This document shows, one piece after another, positions 26,032 to 32,905 of a stretch of 64,000 nucleotides of DNA (position 1 is the stretch's first letter; each line of letters opens with the position of its first letter). Both the position numbers and the translations under genes were made by a program. The notes beneath the pieces were generated by a model. It searched no databases and was not told where the DNA came from. It saw only the letters and a list, made by a program, of their open reading frames with translations. The stretch comes from SYFY01 sp031385325 (GTDB lineage Bacteria; Pseudomonadota; Gammaproteobacteria; Pseudomonadales; Azotimanducaceae): contig JANNBJ010000025.1 of assembly GCA_031385325.1 (NCBI GenBank), forward strand, positions 1 through 64,000. Direction: 5' to 3'.

Positions 26032-27336
26032 TCAAAGACAATCTGTGCGCACACCGAGTTTTTGCCGTGCCAGTATCGACAAGCCGACCTGCTGCAGAAG
26101 GCTCGTGACAAGGATGGCCATCGCCGCTCCCGGCAAGCCGAGTTGCATGGTCAGAAGCGAACATAGGAAGAGATTCACCACGCTGCAGCTGGCGATGATC
26201 ATGAGCGCGGGTCGTTCGTCGCCGGACATCATCATCAGGGTGATGACCGAGCCACTGGCTGCAGTGACCAACTGGGCGATCAACAAAATCCCCAGCGTAT
26301 TGCCGGCCATTTCGAAACCGGTGCCAAACATGCCAAGCAGCGAATCCCGGGTGAACCACATGGCCAGTCCAACAGCGATGACAAAAAACGTCGCCAGACG
26401 TGCGCCGTAACGCAGCAGTCGTTCAGTTTCAATTCGTCGTGCCGGATCAGCGAGTAATGTCGGCAACATCGGCGCGACGATGAGTGTGATGGCCATCGAA
26501 CCAAATCCGGCGAGACTCGCCAGCCGCTGGGCGGCCGCGTAGTAACCGGTCTGTTCAGCACTGAGCAGCGTACCCACCACCAGGATGTCAATCGTGGTGG
26601 TACCCAGCAGGCACAGGGAAATGAGAAAAAAGTGATTGGCCGTACGGTTCCACTGCCTGGCTGCATCGACGACCTGTGATGTCAGTCGAGTGCCGGATTC
26701 GCGGGCAAAACCCGCCATCAATGACACGGCAACCGTGGTGGCTACCAACGAGAGCCACAATAACGTACTGACCGATGGTCGGGAGTCCGCCAAGAAAAAG
26801 CCGACCAGCAGTGTTATCAACAGCACGGGGCGGAGGAGTTCGTTTGGCAGAAAAGCGGCCAGTGTTTTGCCCGCGGATCGAAGCCGAGCCTGATAGATCC
26901 ACAGGAGTGTCAGCACCGGTACAAAAGGCGCGACCGAAGCGAGAATGACCGCAAAACCCGGATCGGACATCACGTAGAGACCCGCCGCGATCATCAGCAT
27001 GAGCAGCATGAGCAGCCAGGCCGGGAAAATGGTTCGTGCGTGTGACCAGTGGATCAGCGCCTGACGGTTCTCTTCGTCCCTGGCCAGTTCAGGCAGAAAT
27101 CTTACAAGGGCTTCATCGGTGCCGGAGCGGGTAAAGACCAGCAGCAGTGCCAACCACGCAAAGCAGTACATGTAGAGGCCATATGCATCGGCGCCGGACA
27201 TTCGCGATATGAGAACCTGCGCCAGAAACGCCAGGGCAAGCCCTGTGACGCGAATACCGATGGAAAGTGTCGCACCACGGAGCAGTGACAATGAAAGGTT
27301 GGCAGAAATGCTGAAGGCCTGTCGAACGCACTGCAC
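26032..27336 (-). CDS. Oligosaccharide flippase/MATE-like membrane protein
   Basis: The 434-residue product has 12-14 predicted membrane helices and the polysaccharide-flippase (MVF/Wzx-like) pattern: an N-terminal LRGATLSIGIRVTGLALAFL helix, SRMSGADAYGLYMY, and the mid-protein GTTTIDILVVGTLLSAEQTGYYAAAQR split here as DILVVGTLL and TGYYAAAQR, the segment most conserved in these proteins. It should move a lipid-linked sugar across the inner membrane. The start is uncertain: the GTG at 27336 has no good ribosome site. A strong hairpin and the hairpin-rich repeat lie just upstream. No glycan genes are nearby. Confidence 0.75.
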   Translation of the reverse strand: MQCVRQAFSISANLSLSLLRGATLSIGIRVTGLALAFLAQVLISRMSGADAYGLYMYCFAWLALLLVFTRSGTDEALVRFLPELARDEENRQALIHWSHARTIFPAWLLMLLMLMIAAGLYVMSDPGFAVILASVAPFVPVLTLLWIYQARLRSAGKTLAAFLPNELLRPVLLITLLVGFFLADSRPSVSTLLWLSLVATTVAVSLMAGFARESGTRLTSQVVDAARQWNRTANHFFLISLCLLGTTTIDILVVGTLLSAEQTGYYAAAQRLASLAGFGSMAITLIVAPMLPTLLADPARRIETERLLRYGARLATFFVIAVGLAMWFTRDSLLGMFGTGFEMAGNTLGILLIAQLVTAASGSVITLMMMSGDERPALMIIASCSVVNLFLCSLLTMQLGLPGAAMAILVTSLLQQVGLSILARQKLGVRTDCL

Positions 27337-27343
27337 CGAGGTT

Positions 27344-27375
27344 AACGGCGGCGATGCTTCGCATCAACCGCCGTT
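27344..27375. repeat. Strong composite hairpin before the flippase gene
   Basis: AACGGCGG (27344-27351) pairs with CCGCCGTT (27368-27375), and inside it GATGC pairs with GCATC around a TTC loop. It ends eight bases upstream of the assumed flippase start, where it could act in the leader or end upstream transcription. No equivalent is seen beside the second repeat copy. Confidence 0.5.
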
Positions 27376-27399
27376 TGACTGCGCTCCCCACTTTGTCTC

Positions 27400-27586
27400 A
27401 GGAAGGTCTGATTTATCAGACCTTCCTGTGTGGTGCACGGATGCACCACCATTTTTCTTGCGTGAAACGCAGGGCCTCTTTGTCACAGACAGGGCGAGGA
27501 GCCCTTCGGGCTCCGACCTCCGCACTTCGCTTTAGCGAAGTGCTTGGAACTGATTAATTCGCAGGAGCGCAAAAATCAGGGTAACC
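27400..27586. repeat. Hairpin-rich repeat element, copy A
   Basis: This intergenic element is a string of stem-loops: 27400-27427 (12 perfect pairs, TTTA loop), 27430-27449 (GTGGTGC/GCACCAC, loop ACGGAT), 27459-27471 (TGCGT/ACGCA), 27498-27514 (GGAGCCC/GGGCTCC), 27522-27543 (GCACTTCGC/GCGAAGTGC) and a partly paired 27551-27578 with loop AGGA. Copy B at 41870-42011 shares all but the fifth, in the same order and orientation. The first stem differs between copies but stays fully paired. It lies between the end of an SDR gene and the start of the flippase gene, both minus-strand. A structured RNA or a mobile palindromic repeat both remain possible. Confidence 0.75.
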
Positions 27587-27587
27587 C

Positions 27588-28361
27588 TCAGGTGGGTTGG
27601 CCTCCGGCGACGTCTATGAATTGCCCGGTGATCCAGGCGGCCGCGGGAGAAGCGAAAAAAACGGCAGCGGCAGCGCAGTCGGCAGGAGTACCTGTTCGAC
27701 CAAGCGGAATCGTCTTGTCGAACACCGCATGGGCCTGCTCGTCCGAGATATTCATCGTCTCTCTGAGCATGTCGGTGACGATGATGCCTGGAGCGATGCA
27801 GTTCACGGTGATCTGCTTCGGCGCAAGTTCAACGGATAACGTTCGTGTCATGGAAATCATGCCGAGGTTGGCCGCCGAATACACCCCGAATCCCGGCGAC
27901 GGTTTGTGCGCCGCGATCGAGATGATGTTGATGATCCGCCCGCCGTTGGTCATCCGTTTGGCGGCTTGTTGGGATCCCCACCACTTGGTCTTCATGTTGA
28001 GATCAAGTTGTTCATCGAATTTGTCGATGGAGATCTCTGGCAGTGCCCACATCCTCCGGTCCAGATTGCCACCGGCGTTGTTGACCATGATGTCCAGTTG
28101 ACCGAATTCCTTTACGACTCGATCCAGCGCTGCCGGTATGGCGTTCCAGTCCAGCACATCGGCGGAAATGCCGAAACTGCGACGACCACGGCTGCGGATT
28201 TCCGCAGCCACCTCATCGACGTCGGCCTGCCGTCGTGCGATGACGACAACATCAGCACCACAATCGGCAAGCCCGAGCGCGATGCCTTTGCCGATTCCTC
28301 TGCCTCCGCCTGTCACTACGGCAACCTTGCCATCCAGGCGGAATTCTTCGTGCATACCCAT
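27588..28361 (-). CDS. Short-chain dehydrogenase-like protein with altered catalytic lysine
   Basis: The 257-residue SDR-fold protein has TGGGRGIG (nucleotide site), NNAGG, catalytic-type S148 in INIISIAA and Y161. The lysine of the YxxxK motif is replaced: residues 161-165 read YSAAN. Standard SDRs need that lysine to bind the cofactor ribose and lower the tyrosine pKa, so activity may be reduced or different. The C-terminus WITGQFIDVAGGQPT is normal. It is third of three SDR genes in the P450 operon, 15 bases after its neighbour, and is followed by the hairpin repeat. Confidence 0.85.
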   Translation of the reverse strand: MGMHEEFRLDGKVAVVTGGGRGIGKGIALGLADCGADVVVIARRQADVDEVAAEIRSRGRRSFGISADVLDWNAIPAALDRVVKEFGQLDIMVNNAGGNLDRRMWALPEISIDKFDEQLDLNMKTKWWGSQQAAKRMTNGGRIINIISIAAHKPSPGFGVYSAANLGMISMTRTLSVELAPKQITVNCIAPGIIVTDMLRETMNISDEQAHAVFDKTIPLGRTGTPADCAAAAVFFASPAAAWITGQFIDVAGGQPT

Positions 28362-28376
28362 TGTTGATTGGCCTCG

Positions 28377-29159
28377 TCAGTCGGTGATGCGCAGATGCGC
28401 AGCTTTGCGTGGTGGCAGCTCGATGGGATAGCCCACCCAGGCACCGATGTTCTCCCCGGTTCTGCCATCTTTCATCAATTCGATCATCTGTCCGGCGATG
28501 GCAGCCGAAGACATCACGGTGCGCGCCATGTCTGCAGGCAGATTTCCATCCGCAAACAGCCCACGCAGCATCGGTGTATCCGTCGCACCCATGCACAGTC
28601 CATTGACCCGAATGTTGTCCTTGGCGAGGTATTTGGCCCAGGCATCGGTGAAACCGTTCAACGCCCACTTGGATGCGGCGTACAGGTCGGTATCCGGCGG
28701 ATTGGTGCCATCACTTCGAGCCGGCAGTACGTAGTACGTGCTGAGGTTGATGATGTCGCCACCACCAGCCTTGGCCAGATGTGGCACACAGGCACGCGAG
28801 AGCATCAGAACGCCCTTGACGTTGGTGTCCATGATCTCGTCCCAATCCGCCAGAGCCTGCTCCCATGAACTGTCGACGGGTGTCTTTTTCCACTTGCCCG
28901 CGTTGTTGACAAGAACATGCACACCACCGAGTGCAACCGCTGTGGCGACCACACGCTCGACATCGGCGCGCTTCGAGACATCAGCCTGCACGGGCGCAAC
29001 CTTCGGGTTACCGGCGAACACGGTATGAATAGCGGCTTGAGCGTCGAAAGCGACCACCGTCGCGCCTTCCTGCGCGAGTCTGCTGACGATAGCCTGGCCA
29101 ATACCTTGTGCAGCACCGCTGACGATGGCGATCTTCTGGTCCAGAAAGGCCATGGTCAT
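28377..29159 (-). CDS. Short-chain dehydrogenase (P450 operon)
   Basis: The 260-residue SDR has SGAAQGIG, NNAG, and YAASK with the catalytic tyrosine and lysine. The serine position appears to read NLST, giving threonine where serine is usual, as in its neighbour. The Asp in VAFDAQ after strand 2 suggests NAD preference. Its start overlaps the upstream SDR gene by four bases. The two share the C-terminal DGRTGENIGAWVG / DGRTAENMNFCVG region and are paralogs. Oxidation of a hydroxyl made by the neighbouring P450s is the likely role. Confidence 0.88.
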   Translation of the reverse strand: MTMAFLDQKIAIVSGAAQGIGQAIVSRLAQEGATVVAFDAQAAIHTVFAGNPKVAPVQADVSKRADVERVVATAVALGGVHVLVNNAGKWKKTPVDSSWEQALADWDEIMDTNVKGVLMLSRACVPHLAKAGGGDIINLSTYYVLPARSDGTNPPDTDLYAASKWALNGFTDAWAKYLAKDNIRVNGLCMGATDTPMLRGLFADGNLPADMARTVMSSAAIAGQMIELMKDGRTGENIGAWVGYPIELPPRKAAHLRITD

Positions 29160-30055
29160 GCTCCCTTGCTGGAACGCGCCAGCGATTGTGTGACGATGTA
29201 CTTTGGTCCGCGCGGTGGTTCCAGTTTTACCGGCCTGCCAACACAGAAGTTCATGTTCTCTGCGGTTCGACCATCCGGACCTTCATTAAGCAGGTCGATC
29301 AGCGCCTGCGCATTGTCTTCGGCCTTCATCCAGGATGCGGCCTCTTCGGCGGATGGCTTGAAGTTGTGAAAGGAACGGAGCATGTGCGAATCCGTCGCGC
29401 CCATGCAGAACGCGTTGACCCGTATGTTATGCGGCCGCAGCGCCTTGGCCCAGGAATAGAGGAATCCGTTCAGTCCCCACTTGGCCGCGTCATAGAGATC
29501 CATGGCGTCGCCACCACCGGTTGGTCGAGGCGGACCCTGGAAGCTTGGCTGAGGCTGACTCCAGGGACAGGTCGACAGGTTGGGACAGACGTTGTGAGGC
29601 GTGCCACACGTCACCATGTGGTCGGTTGCGATGTTGACGATCTCGCCGCCCTTACCCTGCGCAATCATGATCGGAATGACGGCTCGGCCGAACAGGTATT
29701 CACCCTTCATGTTGGTGCCGAGGATGCGGTCGTAGTCGGTGAGTGATTTGTCGAGGGAGTCATCTGCAACACTTGCTCCCCAGACGCCGGCGTTGTTGAT
29801 GAGTATGTCGATGCTGCCGAACGCCGCCTTTGTACCATCCACTACTTTACGGACGTCGGCGGGAATGGATACATCGGCCTTCCATCCCACACTCTTGACG
29901 CCGAGTTTCTGCAATTCACCCGGCAAGCCGGTGATGTCGTCGCGGATATCACACACGGCAACGTTGACCCCGGCCTTGGCCAGGGAAATTGCATAAGCGT
30001 TGCCGAGCCCGACGGCGGCTCCGGTGACAATCGCGTTTTTGCCTTTCAGAGACAT
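29156..30055 (-). CDS. Short-chain dehydrogenase with inserted loop (P450 operon)
   Basis: The 299-residue SDR has TGAAVGLG, NNAGVWG and the active YDAAK. Between strand 5 (IVNIATDHM) and the active tyrosine it carries about 30 extra residues rich in Pro and Cys (CGTPHNVCPNLSTCPW and following), absent from its paralog downstream. The expected catalytic serine position reads alanine-threonine. The Asp in VAVCDIRDD suggests NAD use. It follows the ferredoxin gene by three bases and overlaps the next SDR by four. The insert could cover the active site and set substrate choice; that is inference. Confidence 0.88.
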   Translation of the reverse strand: MSLKGKNAIVTGAAVGLGNAYAISLAKAGVNVAVCDIRDDITGLPGELQKLGVKSVGWKADVSIPADVRKVVDGTKAAFGSIDILINNAGVWGASVADDSLDKSLTDYDRILGTNMKGEYLFGRAVIPIMIAQGKGGEIVNIATDHMVTCGTPHNVCPNLSTCPWSQPQPSFQGPPRPTGGGDAMDLYDAAKWGLNGFLYSWAKALRPHNIRVNAFCMGATDSHMLRSFHNFKPSAEEAASWMKAEDNAQALIDLLNEGPDGRTAENMNFCVGRPVKLEPPRGPKYIVTQSLARSSKGA

Positions 30056-30058
30056 GAT

Positions 30059-30253
30059 CTAGTCCTCCACGATGATTGCCGAAGCGGGACAGACGGCTGC
30101 CGCTTCCTGCGCGTGTTTGATGAGTTCAGGGGTATTGAGTTCTCGCGCGAGAATCTGCGGGTCGCCACTATCATCCATGCGGAACAACTCCGGATGGTTG
30201 TAGTAGCACTCACCGGCGCGAAGACAGGCGTCGAGATCGATGCGTACTTTCAC
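30059..30253 (-). CDS. [3Fe-4S]-type ferredoxin, P450 partner
   Basis: The 64-residue product is a small P450-type ferredoxin with three cysteines: C10 and C16 in DACLRAGECYYNHPELF and C55 in AAVCPASAI. The central cysteine of a [4Fe-4S] loop is absent, so a [3Fe-4S] cluster is expected. Such ferredoxins pass electrons to bacterial P450s. The GTG start has GAGGAG seven bases upstream. It lies ten bases after the P450 gene, so it is almost surely that enzyme's electron donor. No ferredoxin reductase is encoded nearby. Confidence 0.92.
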   Translation of the reverse strand: MKVRIDLDACLRAGECYYNHPELFRMDDSGDPQILARELNTPELIKHAQEAAAVCPASAIIVED

Positions 30254-30263
30254 TGTTGGCTCC

Positions 30264-31544
30264 TCACCGAGTGTTGAACCACAGTTCGGTGGGCGCGCGA
30301 AAGCCGCCGGAATCGATGGATGGCGAGGTGATTCCCGGATGCACCGCATCCCGAGCCTGCGGTGTACCCAGTGCCTCCAGCAACTTGGTGCAGGCAATCT
30401 GGGATTCCTGTCGCGCCATCGCGTAACCCATGCAGAAATGCTGGCCGATACCAAAGCCGAGGTGACCGGGCTTGCTGTCCTTGTATCGACCGGATCGGTT
30501 TTCCCGGCCCATGTGCAGGTCATCCCGATGGATGTCGAAGGTATCCGGGTTCTTGAACACCCGTTCATCGCGATTGCCGGCACCGAGATAGAGAATGACG
30601 CCTGCGCGCTCGGGGATGACACGATCATGCATGACCACTTCGCGGGTCGTGTGACGGAATTGTGCGTGCACCACTGCGTCATAGCGCATCATTTCCGTAA
30701 ACACGTTCTGCCACAGGTCCGGATCCTTCGCCACGTCAGCGAGCTGGTCGGGACGGGTGTAGAGCATGTGGTACCACATGTTGGCGATCGCCTTGTCCGT
30801 GGTGTCACCACCCGCGGCAAGTAACAAGGCAACAAATCCCTTGACCTCTTCCGGTGTCATTCGGCTACCAGCCAGCTCTGCGTTGCAGATGCGAGAGAGC
30901 AGGTCTTCGCCATCCTTACCGGTACGTGCCTTGATCAATGGATCGATGTAAGCCCACATCTCGTTGCGGGCGGCTATGCCTCGTGCCAGATGTTCACCAC
31001 CAAAGCCCAGGCCTGCGATCAGTGCCTGATACCACTCGACGAAGGTGTCTTCGTCTTCGCGCGGCAGACCCAGCATGTTGGAAATCACCCGGATCGGCAC
31101 CTGGCTGGAAAATTCCTTGACCAGCTCAAACGTCGGCTTGTGCTTGAAGCGCTCGATCACCTCGGTGCTGATCTGGTGAATCATTGGAATGAAGTCATCG
31201 AGCTTCTGGCCAACAAACTGACCAGCGACGATGTTTCGCAGTCTGCGGTGTTCGTCGCTGTTGCCATACTCCAGGATATTTGGCCCGAAGACGTGGTTGG
31301 TTCCGAACTTGTAAGGGCCGTCAGGTTTATACACGGCACGATCAAAGCTTACGCTGTCCTGGAATACGGCGTCGACATCCCAGTAGCGGCTGACGATCCA
31401 GCGGTTGTGAAAGCGATCATGGAAGATCGGGTGGTGGTCGCGCAGGCGCTGGTACAGTTCGAACGGATTCTTCTGGAACGCAGGGCCATCGAATTCGCGG
31501 GGATCTATCTCGTGCGGTATTGCCGTCTTGATCGCTTCAGCCAT
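30264..31544 (-). CDS. Cytochrome P450
   Basis: The 426-residue soluble bacterial P450 has all key elements: I-helix LLAAGGDTTDKAI (oxygen-activating acid-threonine), a K-helix motif in the EMMRYDAV region and heme loop GFGIGQHFCMG with the thiolate at C371. It should hydroxylate a hydrophobic substrate in the cytoplasm. The [3Fe-4S] ferredoxin gene follows ten bases downstream. Upstream, 56 bases away, is the cysteine-less P450-like gene. The CYP family cannot be assigned without a search. Confidence 0.93.
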   Translation of the reverse strand: MAEAIKTAIPHEIDPREFDGPAFQKNPFELYQRLRDHHPIFHDRFHNRWIVSRYWDVDAVFQDSVSFDRAVYKPDGPYKFGTNHVFGPNILEYGNSDEHRRLRNIVAGQFVGQKLDDFIPMIHQISTEVIERFKHKPTFELVKEFSSQVPIRVISNMLGLPREDEDTFVEWYQALIAGLGFGGEHLARGIAARNEMWAYIDPLIKARTGKDGEDLLSRICNAELAGSRMTPEEVKGFVALLLAAGGDTTDKAIANMWYHMLYTRPDQLADVAKDPDLWQNVFTEMMRYDAVVHAQFRHTTREVVMHDRVIPERAGVILYLGAGNRDERVFKNPDTFDIHRDDLHMGRENRSGRYKDSKPGHLGFGIGQHFCMGYAMARQESQIACTKLLEALGTPQARDAVHPGITSPSIDSGGFRAPTELWFNTR

Positions 31545-31600
31545 GTTGTTGCTCTCTGGTATCGATAAATTCCTTCGGTCCTCGTCCTTCCGACGAGCAC

Positions 31601-32905
31601 CTAATGTAAGACTGGCAAACTCCAGCAGGTCAGTGCCTCACCAACGCGAAGGCTGCGCGTAGTCGGTACAACACCTGCTTTCAATCGCAGATCGGGAACT
31701 GCCTGTATCAGTGCCCAGCTTGCAGTGACCGCGGTATCACGAGTCAGTGCATACAACGATCGCGGGCGATCCTCGGGCACGGCCGGATGCAGGGTCGGTC
31801 GACCCAGTCCGAAAGTGATGCCCTGCGGTAAGCCGTCAGCGCGGTACTGGCCACGCGCTTCGCGATGGCAGATGTCGCGACGACCGGCGATGAAGGTGTC
31901 CGCGTCCTTGAATATTCTCGGGTCTCGATTCGCGGCCAGTGCGGAAAGGCGCATGAGACCACCTTGTGGAATCAGGCGCCCGAAACGCTCGACCTCATGA
32001 CGCGCAAATCGTTCAGCGGTGATGACTGATGGTGAGTGGCGCAGCGTTTCCAGATAGGCGATCTTCAGTGCCAGTCGATCCCGACGAACCTGGGCAAAAG
32101 TATCGGGCTGCATCAACAGGTTCATGAACAGATTGGCGAGCGCGCCATGCATGGTCTGGTGATCGGCTTCGAGGAGGGTAGCGACCAGGTCTGCGGCACT
32201 GCCACCCAGGCCGGCCACGGCTGCGAGTACGCTGTTATCAGCGTTGCTGCTGGCCTTGAGTTTTGGCGTGAAGTAGTCAACCAGTTCGCGCAGCGCCTGC
32301 TTGCCGGCAAGTTGGGATGGCGCGTGCCACTGCACCCCACGTTGAGCGCGCCAGTAACGAACGGCAAAGGCGTCAAGTTCCTGGTCCGGAATCTCCAGCA
32401 TCTTGCCGAGCAGACGAAGGGGCAACTGCAAGGCGAAGTCACGCGCGAGATCCGTACCTGCCTTGTTGAAACTGGCGATCAGTTGTTCGGTCAATGGTTC
32501 TGCGTGAGCGTCCAATGCCCGGGACCACGCCCAGAGCACAGGCAGTTCAGCCCCAAGATCGCGCCCGAAATCCTGCAAGTTGTAGTACCACAGCTTGCTG
32601 CGAGTTTCGAAATTGGCCTCGTCGCTAAAGATCGATGTGACATCGTCGTAACGCGTGATCCAGTAGCAGTTATTGATCCAGTCACGAAAACAGGGGTAGT
32701 TTTCCCGCAGGATCGACAGGTATTTGCAGGGATTGGCGGCATAGTCCGAGGACGCAAGGTCCGAGCCGTTGATCTTCTCGGTGGATTGTCCGACGCGTTC
32801 GCGCTGATGGATTTCGTACGAACGAAAACCTTGTCCACCATGATTGAAGCGGGGCACGGCAACGCCGTTGCTACCGACAACGCTGGGTTCAGCAACCTCA
32901 TTCAT
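31601..32905 (-). CDS. P450-like protein lacking the heme-ligating cysteine
   Basis: The 434-residue product keeps the P450 layout: N-terminal CYWITRYDDVTSIF, a K-helix ETLR, and LSALAANRDPRIFKDADTF before the heme region. The heme loop, however, reads FGLGRPTLHPAV from residue 365, with Leu at the cysteine position and about ten extra residues before the next helix, and the I-helix reads LLEADHQTM in place of AGGDTT. The C-terminal part stays P450-like (ALIQAVPDLRL), so a simple frameshift is unlikely. P450 homologues without the cysteine, such as EryCII, act as partners of other enzymes. The ATG at 32905 overlaps the upstream P450 by four bases. Confidence 0.8.
   Translation of the reverse strand: MNEVAEPSVVGSNGVAVPRFNHGGQGFRSYEIHQRERVGQSTEKINGSDLASSDYAANPCKYLSILRENYPCFRDWINNCYWITRYDDVTSIFSDEANFETRSKLWYYNLQDFGRDLGAELPVLWAWSRALDAHAEPLTEQLIASFNKAGTDLARDFALQLPLRLLGKMLEIPDQELDAFAVRYWRAQRGVQWHAPSQLAGKQALRELVDYFTPKLKASSNADNSVLAAVAGLGGSAADLVATLLEADHQTMHGALANLFMNLLMQPDTFAQVRRDRLALKIAYLETLRHSPSVITAERFARHEVERFGRLIPQGGLMRLSALAANRDPRIFKDADTFIAGRRDICHREARGQYRADGLPQGITFGLGRPTLHPAVPEDRPRSLYALTRDTAVTASWALIQAVPDLRLKAGVVPTTRSLRVGEALTCWSLPVLH

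Noticed and set aside
27354..27557. Open frames across both hairpin repeats share a peptide with QTFLCGA and MHHHFSCVKR.
   Set aside because: The shared peptide follows from conserved DNA in the stems and linker. The frames lack ribosome sites, end differently, and the paired changes protect base pairing rather than codons.
31744..31962. An alternative frame near the heme loop of the cysteine-less P450 that contains PC residues, suggesting a frameshift.
   Set aside because: The main frame stays P450-like on both sides of the loop, so two compensating shifts would be needed; the alternative frame also ends at once.
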